The translations under genes were made by a program, and so were the position numbers. Below are positions 54,607 through 62,575 of a stretch of DNA of 64,000 nucleotides, in pieces. Numbering within the stretch: position 1 is the first letter of the stretch; each line of letters begins with the position of its first letter. The DNA is from Cytophagales bacterium (lineage in GTDB: Bacteria > Bacteroidota > Bacteroidia > Cytophagales > Bernardetiaceae). The notes below the pieces were generated by a model. That model had not been told where the DNA came from and made no database searches. It worked only from the letters and a program-made list of their open reading frames with translations. The stretch is from positions 27,589 through 91,588 of the forward strand of contig RDZD01000020.1 in the NCBI GenBank assembly GCA_004293815.1, in the 5' to 3' direction.

Positions 54607-54726
54607 TGATTTTTTTTTGATTAACCATAACTTAATTCAAAAAACTTTCTAAAAAAGTTAAAACACTAGAGAGCTGGCAAATGTGTCTAGGGAGTGCTCT
54701 TTAATAAGGAAACTAAATGTGGATAA

Positions 54727-55542
54727 TTAAAGCAAGTGTGCCATTAAATGAGCCATTTGGCCTTGCAATAGCTGAGCTTTCTGAGCAGCTACTTCAGCAA
54801 AATCATTATCAGAAGAGGCAAAAATAATGTCGCGCGAAGAATTGACCAGCAAGCCAATGTCCTTGTTTAATCCATTTTTGGCTACCTCTTCAAGGCTTCC
54901 ACCCTGTGCACCCACGCCAGGAACAAGCAAAAAATGATCAGGAACAATGGCGCGAACGCGTTGTAGGTAAGCTGCGTTTGTTGCTCCGACCACATACATC
55001 ATGTTTTGGTCTGTACCCCAGCTTGAGGAAGTAGTCAGGACTTCTTCGAATAACAGCTTGCCATTTTCTAGCTTTTGAAGCTGAAAATCTGCGCTACCGC
55101 TATTAGAAGTGAGGGCGAGCAGGACTGTCCAGCAGTTGGGATAGCTCAAAAAGGGCTTTACAGAATCAGCACCCATGTAAGGTGCAATTGTGATGGCGTG
55201 TACGCCTAAATCCTCAAAAAAGCCTTTTGCGTATTGGAGCGATGTATTGCCAATGTCCGCCCGCTTAGCGTCGGCAATCACAAATACATCAGGCGGCATG
55301 GCTTTAAGGGTCTTGACAAGACTCTCCCAACCTTGTGTGCCTTGGGCTTCATAAAAAGCCAAATTGGGCTTGTAGGCCACCGCATAAGGGGCTGTAGCTT
55401 CTATGATTTGCTTGTTGAACTCAAAAACAGGATCGTCGGCATGCCAAACGGCGGTGGGCAGCTTGGTAATATCTGTGTCTAAGCCTACGCACAAGAATGA
55501 GCGTTTGCGCTTGATGAGAGCAATAAGTTCTTGCTTGTTCAT
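54727..55542 (-). CDS. pyrF: Orotidine-5'-phosphate decarboxylase (type 2)
   Basis: A 271-residue enzyme that forms UMP in the last step of pyrimidine synthesis. The type 2 pattern [26 protein letters not shown] and the catalytic [20 protein letters not shown], with K and D of the DxKxxD active site, are clear. It lies 20 bp downstream of the RfaE1-like kinase, so the two form an operon. No other pyrimidine gene is nearby. The gene ends about 180 bp before rpoB, in the same direction but with rpoB's own promoter. Confidence 0.95.
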   Translation of the reverse strand: MNKQELIALIKRKRSFLCVGLDTDITKLPTAVWHADDPVFEFNKQIIEATAPYAVAYKPNLAFYEAQGTQGWESLVKTLKAMPPDVFVIADAKRADIGNTSLQYAKGFFEDLGVHAITIAPYMGADSVKPFLSYPNCWTVLLALTSNSGSADFQLQKLENGKLLFEEVLTTSSSWGTDQNMMYVVGATNAAYLQRVRAIVPDHFLLVPGVGAQGGSLEEVAKNGLNKDIGLLVNSSRDIIFASSDNDFAEVAAQKAQLLQGQMAHLMAHLL

Positions 55543-55562
55543 ATTTCTGGTATAATTTCTAA

Positions 55563-56546
55563 CTAAAGACTAATATAAATTTCGGCTTCTTTCCAGAGTC
55601 TAGTGGCTGGTACTGGCACGACACCAGGATACTCACAGACTAAGCCACCTCCCAGATTGGCTAGAGCCGCCCATATATCGGGTTTCAAACCCAGCGATAA
55701 GCCCAAAGCGGCAATGCTAATTACTGTATCGCCAGCCCCTGAAACGTCTGCAATTTCTCGCTTGTGAGCCTCTTTGTGAACATAACCATCTTTTTGTGTG
55801 GCCAAGGCTCCATATTCCGAAAGGGTGACAAATACATGATCTGCGTTGAGCTTTTGAGCTAGGGTTTTAGCTGCCTGATGCACATCTTCAATATTTTTAG
55901 GATTGATTTCTTGGTTGAGACCGTCTTTGAGCTCCTTTAAGTTGGGCTTAAACAGGCTACAATTGCGATAAGCCCAAAAGTTTCTCTTTTTAGGATCTAC
56001 ACAAGTTGTAATATGTTGACTTTTAGCCCATTCTATGATTTGTGTAATGTTTTGTTCGTTGAGCACGCCTTTGTCATAATCTTCAAAGATAATAACATCA
56101 ATTTCTGGCAGAAGTGCTTGCACAGTGTTTAATAAGGCGGTGTTTTCTTGCTCACTTAGGGGCTTATCAGTTTCAGCATCTACGCGCAGTAAGTGCTGAG
56201 TGCCTGCTATAATTCGGTGCTTGATAGTGGTGGGTCGTTCAGCAGAAGGGACAATACCTTTGGTAGAAATTTTTTCTTCGTCCAGAAGCCTCAGCAAGGT
56301 TTGATAATGCTCATCTTGCCCCACCACAGCGGCAAGATACACTTGCGCACCTAGAGCTTTGATATTGCGCGCCACATTAGCCGCCCCACCCAAACGCTGC
56401 TCACTGCGCAGCACATTGACCACAGGGACAGGGGCTTCTGGTGAAATTCGTTCGGCTTTTCCCCAAAGATAAGAGTCTATCATCACATCGCCTATCACCA
56501 GTACGGTCAGCTTTTTGATGTGTTCCTCTACGGTTTTCCAGTTCAT
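55563..56546 (-). CDS. RfaE1-type sugar kinase (D-glycero-beta-D-manno-heptose-7-phosphate kinase domain)
   Basis: A 327-residue ribokinase/PfkB-family kinase. Motifs are [41 protein letters not shown], and the C-terminal [17 protein letters not shown] with the catalytic Asp and anion hole. The sequence is the kinase half of HldE/RfaE, which makes heptose-1,7-bisphosphate for LPS core. The adenylyltransferase half is not fused and is not adjacent, so ADP-heptose synthesis must be completed elsewhere or a related sugar is used. It leads an operon with pyrF. Whether a heptosyltransferase (such as the one at 36201) depends on it is an inference. Confidence 0.9.
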   Translation of the reverse strand: MNWKTVEEHIKKLTVLVIGDVMIDSYLWGKAERISPEAPVPVVNVLRSEQRLGGAANVARNIKALGAQVYLAAVVGQDEHYQTLLRLLDEEKISTKGIVPSAERPTTIKHRIIAGTQHLLRVDAETDKPLSEQENTALLNTVQALLPEIDVIIFEDYDKGVLNEQNITQIIEWAKSQHITTCVDPKKRNFWAYRNCSLFKPNLKELKDGLNQEINPKNIEDVHQAAKTLAQKLNADHVFVTLSEYGALATQKDGYVHKEAHKREIADVSGAGDTVISIAALGLSLGLKPDIWAALANLGGGLVCEYPGVVPVPATRLWKEAEIYISL

Positions 56547-56794
56547 TTTTTTGGTTTTTGTGCCGCAAAATAATAGAACTTTTGTATAAAATACTTCTAG
56601 TGTCCGCTAAAAAAGATTTGTACTGAGGTTTACGACACCAAACCCAGCATAGCCGCAGCCAGCGTGAATCTTCTGATGAATTGAAACATAAACATTTTTT
56701 TAATTTATGTAAAAGTGTTATTTTGTTTAATCACGTTTATAGATAGAGTAGTAAATAAACTGGCTTTCAACAGGCAGATAGGTATAGTCTACAA

Positions 56795-57256
56795 TCAGCT
56801 TGTTTGCGTTGCAACAATAGTAGTAGATATAGGATATTCTCGGCGTTCCAGCTTGCTTTCTACTACCCTACACGCGCTAAGCCTGCCCTGAGGCGAAAGT
56901 GCGATGATATACTTTGTATCTGAGGAGTATTGTAACTTCTCTTTACCTGAACTATCTATTGAATATGAGAGAGTAGTTAGCATTGAGTCTTTTTCAAAAG
57001 ATAGTATGGTTTTATACTCTTTCCCTTCCGTGATAACTAAGTGACTTCCGCTTGCTAGATTACGTGCGGCGGGGTTTTCGTACCTTGCAACTCCGCGCCA
57101 TTTGCTGCTTTTGAGTATGGCCATAAGCTCTTCTGGTGTTTTTACGTCTAGCTGTTCGCCGTCTTTGCAGTATTGATAAGCCTCTGGAACTGGGTCTTCC
57201 GAACAGTCCTTGCAGCCCACCAACATCACTACTATAGCCGCAGCCTTAAAGTGAAT
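56795..57256 (-). CDS. Small lipoprotein of unknown function with an abnormal start (ATT, or frameshift)
   Basis: From ATT 57256 this frame encodes 153 residues with a perfect lipoprotein signal: basic MHFK, hydrophobic AAAIVVMMLVGC (lipidated C16), then KDCSEDPVPEAYQYC and a mature part with no known motif. Ordinary ATG/GTG starts (57226, 57229) would leave only four to five residues before the lipobox and destroy the signal. A stop codon lies immediately 5' of ATT. A perfect promoter (57327-57297) starts the message near 57290, so a transcribed gene is likely. A single-base indel near 57250 that joins a TTG frame would also give a good signal (MIKFT + KAAAIVV...). Confidence 0.6.
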   Translation of the reverse strand: MHFKAAAIVVMLVGCKDCSEDPVPEAYQYCKDGEQLDVKTPEELMAILKSSKWRGVARYENPAARNLASGSHLVITEGKEYKTILSFEKDSMLTTLSYSIDSSGKEKLQYSSDTKYIIALSPQGRLSACRVVESKLERREYPISTTIVATQTS

Positions 57257-57296
57257 TTAATCAAAAAGCAAAAGCAGCTTGCACCACCCTGCGCCT

Positions 57297-57327
57297 CAAA
57301 TGTAAAGCATCAAAAATAAATAGCAAA
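57297..57327 (-). promoter_or_regulatory. Perfect promoter for the abnormal-start lipoprotein gene
   Basis: Minus strand TTTG at 57327-57324, exactly 19 nt, TACATTTG at 57304-57297. The start near 57290 gives a leader of only about 34 nt before ATT 57256, too short to hold another in-frame start. Confidence 0.68.
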
Positions 57328-57839
57328 CGATATAGATATTTTTTTTAAATTAAAGACAAAAATATTGATTTATCTTTTCGGATTGTCTTATGCACAGGCG
57401 AAGGCTGTATTGCACCCATACCCTAACTCGTTTAAAAGCAAATTTTTATATTTTTTACACAAATAAAACTTTATAAAATTGAGACTTTGTGTTGATTTTT
57501 ATTATTTTTTAATAAAAAATATTACATTAATACAATCAGTAAATTTTTTTATAAAATTTCAGTCAAACAACTTTTAAATGCTTTGAAGCAGCAAACACAA
57601 ATTTTTCAGAAGTGCCATATTGCTTTTCATCCGCAAAAAAAATCAGACAATTATTTTTTTGCAGTAGCTTCATTATGAACAAATTAGTTACTAAAAAGTT
57701 GAAAAAACAAGTAAAGAGTTGAAAAATACTTGGGTTTGCGCGTGAGGCTGAGAAAAATAAATTATTTTGGGCTGCTACTAGACATTAATTTAGCCTAAAT
57801 CCTTTTGATTTTGCTGCCTCACGCGGCAAGCGTTCAAGA
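57328..57839. other. AT-rich intergenic region
   Basis: About 510 bases between two small minus-strand lipoprotein genes, with long A and T tracts and no open reading frame of substance. I see no RNA or repeat. Its composition is more AT-rich than the surrounding genes. Confidence 0.5.
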
Positions 57840-57965
57840 CTAAGGTATAAGCTCCGCTTTATCGTAAGTGGGGCAGTGGGGCTCTTCTTCCACACAAGCA
57901 CTTTCACAGGCTGCCAAGCCACAAAGAAGAAATAAGTAGAGTATAAATTTCAGCTTCTTATTCAT
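57840..57965 (-). CDS. Very small cysteine-rich lipoprotein (41 residues)
   Basis: A 41-residue protein with a complete lipoprotein signal (MNKKLKFILYLFLLCGLAAC, lipidated C20) and a mature tail of 21 residues containing ESACVEEEPHCPTYDK, with two further cysteines. I start at ATG 57965; the 67-residue frame from 58043 has a second hydrophobic stretch in front and would be an unlikely signal. Short lipoproteins of this kind are hard to detect and may be real. It lies between two AT-rich gaps. No function is suggested. Confidence 0.55.
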   Translation of the reverse strand: MNKKLKFILYLFLLCGLAACESACVEEEPHCPTYDKAELIP

Positions 57966-58188
57966 AGCCACATAAAATTTTTGGGAAGTGAATAGATACA
58001 TTAAGATCAAAAATCCTTTAACTAGAACGCCTAACAAGCTCAAGAAGATGCAAAAACGGTCTTAAAAATATTTTCTTATCATTCAAGCCCTTACGAGAAT
58101 ATATGGAAAGGCTTAAAAAAATTTGATTCCCTTCATGAACACTAGTAAAATAATATGAATCCTAGATGAAAAATAAATCAAAATGTAC

Positions 58189-58196
58189 TAATTTTG
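58189..58196 (+). promoter_or_regulatory. Probable -7 element for pckA
   Basis: TAATTTTG, a perfect -7 match, but no clear TTTG at 19-20 nt. It predicts a leader of about 125 nt. The rest of the 57966-58327 interval shows no gene. Confidence 0.4.
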
Positions 58197-58327
58197 CGGT
58201 GCAAATAGCTGTTAGACCAAGTCGCCTCTCTATAAAGATTTGGAAAGATACTTTAATTTAATTTTAACTATTTCATTTTCAAGCAATTGACTTCTTTGTC
58301 AAGTCATTACCCTTATATTCAAAAACG

Positions 58328-59938
58328 ATGCAAGAATCAGGTATTAAGTCAGACCGCTCTTCTTTGAAAGACCTGGGCATATCGGGAGCAGAAAAGGTAT
58401 TTTGGAATCTTAAACCAGCAGAACTTGTAGAAATTGCTGTACGCAATGGAGAAGGCACGCTCACCGATACTGGCGCGCTCATGTGCGATACAGGCAAGTT
58501 TACTGGTCGTTCCCCAAAAGATCGTTTTGTGGTGAAAGACAGTAAAACAGAAAACACTGTTTGGTGGGGAAGCGTCAATATTCCAATGAGCACAGAGCAC
58601 TTTGACAAGCTCTATCAAAAAATGATAGATTCTTACAAAGGTCGCACGCTCTATGCTCGTGATGCTTACGCCTGCGCAGACTCTCGCTACCGTCTTAACC
58701 TCCGCGTGGTCAATGTGTCGGCTTGGCACAATTTATTTTGCCACCATTTGTTTTTGAGACCCTCCGAAAATGAAATAAAGACACATATTCCTGAGTTCAC
58801 CATTCTCCAAAACCCTGATCTTATAGCCGACCCCAGCACAGACGGCACCAGACAGGGTAATTTTGTGGCCATTGATTTTACTAAAAAAATCATTTTGATT
58901 GGTGGCACAGCCTATACGGGCGAAATGAAGAAAAGCATTTTTTCTATTTTGAACTATATTCTGCCACAAGAGCGCAATGTGCTTTCTATGCACTGCAGTG
59001 CCAACGTGGGCAGCAAAGGAGATACGGCTGTTTTCTTTGGTCTCTCGGGCACAGGTAAAACCACACTTTCGGCAGACTCTAACCGAGGTTTGATAGGTGA
59101 TGACGAACATGGCTGGGCTGAAGACTCGGTGTTTAACTTTGAAGGCGGCTGCTATGCCAAAGTGATTGACTTGAGCCGCGAAAAAGAACCTCAGATTTGG
59201 GACGCAGTCAAATTTGGAACTTTGGTAGAGAACACCCGCTTCTTTGAGGGTACACGCACCATTGACTACAAAAACAATTCGGTAACAGAAAATACACGCT
59301 CTGCATACCCTATTCATTATATAGACAACGCCTTAGAACATTCTTATGGCGGTATCCCTCAAAACATTTTCTTCTTGACCTGCGACGCTTACGGGATTCT
59401 CCCCCCCATTTCTAAGCTTAACAGCAGCCAAGCTATGTACCACTTCATTTCGGGTTATACAGCCAAGGTGGCGGGTACAGAAATGGGCGTAACAGAACCA
59501 CAAACCACTTTTTCGGCTTGTTTTGGTCAAGCGTTTTTGCCTCTGCACCCCACAAAGTATGCCAAAATGCTAGGCGAAAAAATGCAGAAACATAACGTAA
59601 ACGTGTGGCTCGTTAACACGGGCTGGAGCGGTGGCGCGTATGGCGTGGGATCGCGCATGAAGCTGCCATACACCAGAGCCATGATTACAGCAGCACTCAA
59701 CGGCGATTTAAAAAACGTGACGTTTGAAAAACACCCTATTTTTGGTATGATGATTCCTACTGCTTGTACGGGAGTGCCATCAGAAATTCTCAATCCGCGC
59801 GATACATGGTCTGACAAGGCCGCCTATGACGCTCAGGCTAATGATTTGGCTAAAGCCTTTATAGCTAACTTTGACAAGTTTGCAGATTTTGCCACCGAAG
59901 ACATTCTCTTAGGAGCTCCTTCTGTTTTGGTAAAATAA
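58328..59938 (+). CDS. pckA: Phosphoenolpyruvate carboxykinase (ATP)
   Basis: A 536-residue cytoplasmic enzyme that interconverts oxaloacetate and PEP for gluconeogenesis. ATP-type motifs: GRSPKDRF, MHCSANVGSKGDTAVFFGLS, the P-loop GLSGTGKTTLS (about residues 237-247), GDDEHGW (metal-binding aspartates), and FEGGCYAKVIDLS, followed by FLTCDAYGILPPISKL. Length is normal and the protein is complete. It is monocistronic with a strong terminator. Confidence 0.98.
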   Translation: MQESGIKSDRSSLKDLGISGAEKVFWNLKPAELVEIAVRNGEGTLTDTGALMCDTGKFTGRSPKDRFVVKDSKTENTVWWGSVNIPMSTEHFDKLYQKMIDSYKGRTLYARDAYACADSRYRLNLRVVNVSAWHNLFCHHLFLRPSENEIKTHIPEFTILQNPDLIADPSTDGTRQGNFVAIDFTKKIILIGGTAYTGEMKKSIFSILNYILPQERNVLSMHCSANVGSKGDTAVFFGLSGTGKTTLSADSNRGLIGDDEHGWAEDSVFNFEGGCYAKVIDLSREKEPQIWDAVKFGTLVENTRFFEGTRTIDYKNNSVTENTRSAYPIHYIDNALEHSYGGIPQNIFFLTCDAYGILPPISKLNSSQAMYHFISGYTAKVAGTEMGVTEPQTTFSACFGQAFLPLHPTKYAKMLGEKMQKHNVNVWLVNTGWSGGAYGVGSRMKLPYTRAMITAALNGDLKNVTFEKHPIFGMMIPTACTGVPSEILNPRDTWSDKAAYDAQANDLAKAFIANFDKFADFATEDILLGAPSVLVK

Positions 59939-59949
59939 TTTTAACTTTA

Positions 59950-60000
59950 AGCAAAAAAATAGGGTTCGGTTGTAACACAACCGAACCCTATTTTTTTGCT
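59950..60000. terminator. Terminator between pckA and mscS
   Basis: A perfect 24-bp inverted repeat (arms 59950-59973 and 59977-60000) with a 3-nt loop, AGGGTTCGGTTGT core, and A-run left/T-run right. It can serve both converging genes (pckA stop 59938, mscS stop 60034). Confidence 0.88.
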
Positions 60001-60033
60001 CGCAATAAGCATCTTTGAGATTTCTAAGGATCG

Positions 60034-61089
60034 CTACTTGGTAGTCATCTTAGGCTTTGTGGCTCGTCCTGCCAGCTTAATGTCATTTTCTTTCAGAAAC
60101 TTCAGCAAGGTAATCCCCATTTGGGTATGCACCTTCCAAAAGTCATTGTTGCGGGCTGTGAAGTAGGTAAATTTGACCAATACTGCACTTTCCGAAAACG
60201 TAAAAATATAGGCTTGTCCTTTAGGCTCTGCGCTTTCTACCAGAGCGGGAAGGTGAGAGAGTTGTTCTAGAATTTCTTCCAAACGCTCTGGGGCAGTGTC
60301 TATAGACACGTTCAAATCAAAACTGGAAGAAGACAGGTTGGCTGCACTCAAGTTAAGTACCTCCTTGTCCGTAAAAAATTTATTAGGGAAAATGGCTTTT
60401 TCGCCACCAGCCAGTCTTAAACGTGTGGTGCTGAAACTAATGTCTTCTACTTCCCCCTCATAAGCACCTATTTTTATGTGATCCTGCGTGTCAAAAGAAC
60501 GATTAAAAATCAGTGTGATACCACCCAGAATATTGGCCAGCGTATTGCGAACCGCAAATGCTAAAGCTAAGCCACCTATACTCAAGCCTGTGAGTAAGGG
60601 AAAAACATCGTATCCCGCATTCGACAGTCCAATAATAATGGCTAAAACCCAAATCGTAAATATAAAAACGCTTTTGATGACAGGAATAGCCTTTTTAGAA
60701 AGAGGAATACTTTCGCGACGGCTTTTGTGCAAGATAACCTCATCTACCAGTACCGAAAGAAGCCTAACTATCAACCAAGCCACTGAGAGTGCCATGCACA
60801 AATAAAAAAGCCCCCTCAAAAAGAGAAATATTTTGTGGCTCAGGTGCAAATAATTAAAGGCTATCTTTACACCTAAAATAATCACAATCAACATAATAGG
60901 CTCTTCTATCATGTCAATCAGAATATCATCTAATTTGGTATTTGTTCTTGCCGTTAGACGTTTAACCACACGGTCAAAGAACCAGTAAACCACACGCCCC
61001 ATCACAAGTGATACCAAGACTATGCCTAAAGCGGTAAGCCACTCAAGAACCGTATTTTGGTAATACACTTGTGATAAAAACTCCTTCAT
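60034..61089 (-). CDS. MscS-family mechanosensitive ion channel
   Basis: A 351-residue inner-membrane channel of the small-conductance mechanosensitive type. Several N-terminal helices lead to a pore helix region (LTGLSIGGLALAFAVRNTLANILGGI) and the MscS beta domain (FNRSFDTQDHIKIGAYEGEVEDISF), followed by an alpha-beta C-terminal domain. It relieves turgor after osmotic downshift. It starts 5 bp after purA ends on the same strand, so they form one unit. Confidence 0.94.
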   Translation of the reverse strand: MKEFLSQVYYQNTVLEWLTALGIVLVSLVMGRVVYWFFDRVVKRLTARTNTKLDDILIDMIEEPIMLIVIILGVKIAFNYLHLSHKIFLFLRGLFYLCMALSVAWLIVRLLSVLVDEVILHKSRRESIPLSKKAIPVIKSVFIFTIWVLAIIIGLSNAGYDVFPLLTGLSIGGLALAFAVRNTLANILGGITLIFNRSFDTQDHIKIGAYEGEVEDISFSTTRLRLAGGEKAIFPNKFFTDKEVLNLSAANLSSSSFDLNVSIDTAPERLEEILEQLSHLPALVESAEPKGQAYIFTFSESAVLVKFTYFTARNNDFWKVHTQMGITLLKFLKENDIKLAGRATKPKMTTK

Positions 61090-61094
61090 AGATT

Positions 61095-62378
61095 TTAGAG
61101 GGCTAAAACGGCGTGATTAAAAGCTGTTTGACTACGATCTGGCCCATAGGAAAGCATGCCAATAGGAACTCCCGTTTCTTTTTCAATAAATTTGATGTAG
61201 GCTTCCAATTGCTCTGGCATGTTTTGATTCCAAGATATGTGATTAGGCAGCTCGCCCCAGCCTTTAAATTTTGCGTAAATTGGCTTTAGAGGTTCTTCTG
61301 AGGTTATTTCGTAGGGCATATCTGTTGTGATGCTACCATCAGCGAGCTGATAGGCCACGCACACATTGATTTCATCAAAAACAGAAAGCACATCAGCTTT
61401 CATCATAAAAAGGGACGTTACGCCATTGAGCATCACTGCATATCTGAGTGCAACCAAATCCAACCAACCACAGCGACGCGAGCGGCCTGTAGTTGCGCCA
61501 AACTCGTGTCCCTGCTTGCGCATCAAATCGCCTGTTTCATCCTCTAACTCAGTGGGAAAAGGGCCACTGCCTACACGTGTACAATAGGCTTTAAAAATTC
61601 CAAAAACACGCTCCACACGGCTAGGCGGTACTCCCAAACCTGAGCAAGCCCCTGCAATGCAGGTACTAGAACTGGTAACATAAGGATAAGATCCAAAATC
61701 TATGTCCAGTAGCGAGCCTTGAGCACCTTCTGCGAGTAGTTTTTGATCATCTTGGAGTGCCTTATTGAGTAGAATTTCAGTGTCAGCCATTTTGAGCTGC
61801 TTGATAAACTCTACGGCAGCCATGAATTCAGCTTCCTCTGCATCAAGGTCTGGGCTTACCCCTAAAAATTCTAAAATTTTAAGGTGAGCAGTTTTTAAGC
61901 TATTATAACGCGCTTTGAAATCTGCACGCAGTAAATCGCCTACTCTGAAGCCGTTTCTGCCGTATTTATCTTGGTAGGCTGGGCCAATGCCCTTAAGCGT
62001 AGAGCCAATTTTAGCACTTCCTTTTGCCTGTTCATAGGCTGCGTCCAATGCGCGGTGAGTGGGTAAAATGATTTGGGTTCGTTTTGAGAGCACTAGGTTG
62101 CTGATAACGTCTACTTGACGCGCCTGCAAAGCCTCAATTTCTATTTTGAGCTTGATAGGGCACACCACGACTCCATTACCAACCACATTGAGGGTTTCAA
62201 CGCGAAAAATACCTGAAGGAATTTGGTGTAAAACATGCTTAATGCCGTCAAAAACCAAGGTATGTCCAGCGTTGGGGCCACCCTGAAACCTTGCTACAAT
62301 GTCGTAGCTGGGCGCGAGCACATCTACAATTTTACCTTTACCCTCATCACCCCACTGCAAACCCAAAAGAACATCCAT
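61095..62378 (-). CDS. purA: Adenylosuccinate synthase
   Basis: A 427-residue GTP-dependent enzyme that joins IMP and aspartate in AMP synthesis. It opens with MDVLLGLQWGDEGKGKIVDV (the family P-loop). It also has GGPNAGHT, the PTHRALD region, GIGPAYQDKYGR, GTRVGSGPFPTEL and GRSRRCGWLD. I use ATG 62378 because the longer frame (62432) adds 18 residues before the universal start. mscS follows at 5 bp. A TATATTTG (62498-62491) upstream is a candidate promoter. Confidence 0.97.
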   Translation of the reverse strand: MDVLLGLQWGDEGKGKIVDVLAPSYDIVARFQGGPNAGHTLVFDGIKHVLHQIPSGIFRVETLNVVGNGVVVCPIKLKIEIEALQARQVDVISNLVLSKRTQIILPTHRALDAAYEQAKGSAKIGSTLKGIGPAYQDKYGRNGFRVGDLLRADFKARYNSLKTAHLKILEFLGVSPDLDAEEAEFMAAVEFIKQLKMADTEILLNKALQDDQKLLAEGAQGSLLDIDFGSYPYVTSSSTCIAGACSGLGVPPSRVERVFGIFKAYCTRVGSGPFPTELEDETGDLMRKQGHEFGATTGRSRRCGWLDLVALRYAVMLNGVTSLFMMKADVLSVFDEINVCVAYQLADGSITTDMPYEITSEEPLKPIYAKFKGWGELPNHISWNQNMPEQLEAYIKFIEKETGVPIGMLSYGPDRSQTAFNHAVLAL

Positions 62379-62490
62379 TATCTCAATCAATTTTACTGGT
62401 ACAAAAAAACTTAAGCTAGCCGAAAGAGTCAATTTCCTGATTACAAAACACTTAAACCGAAAATTATTTACCTAACACTAGTCATGCTCA

Positions 62491-62498
62491 CAAATATA
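62491..62498 (-). promoter_or_regulatory. Possible -7 element for purA
   Basis: Minus strand TATATTTG, perfect -7 match, leader of about 107 nt, no clear -33. Confidence 0.35.
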
Positions 62499-62575
62499 AA
62501 CCCTTTTTGAAGAATGAAAAGAGCATTCTTGCATTTGCAACAAAAAAATATGGCAGACCACAACGACTTTAAAAA

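Noticed and set aside
58733..59317. 194-residue minus-strand frame inside pckA
   Set aside because: It lies wholly within a well-conserved metabolic gene and has no signal, motif or promoter.
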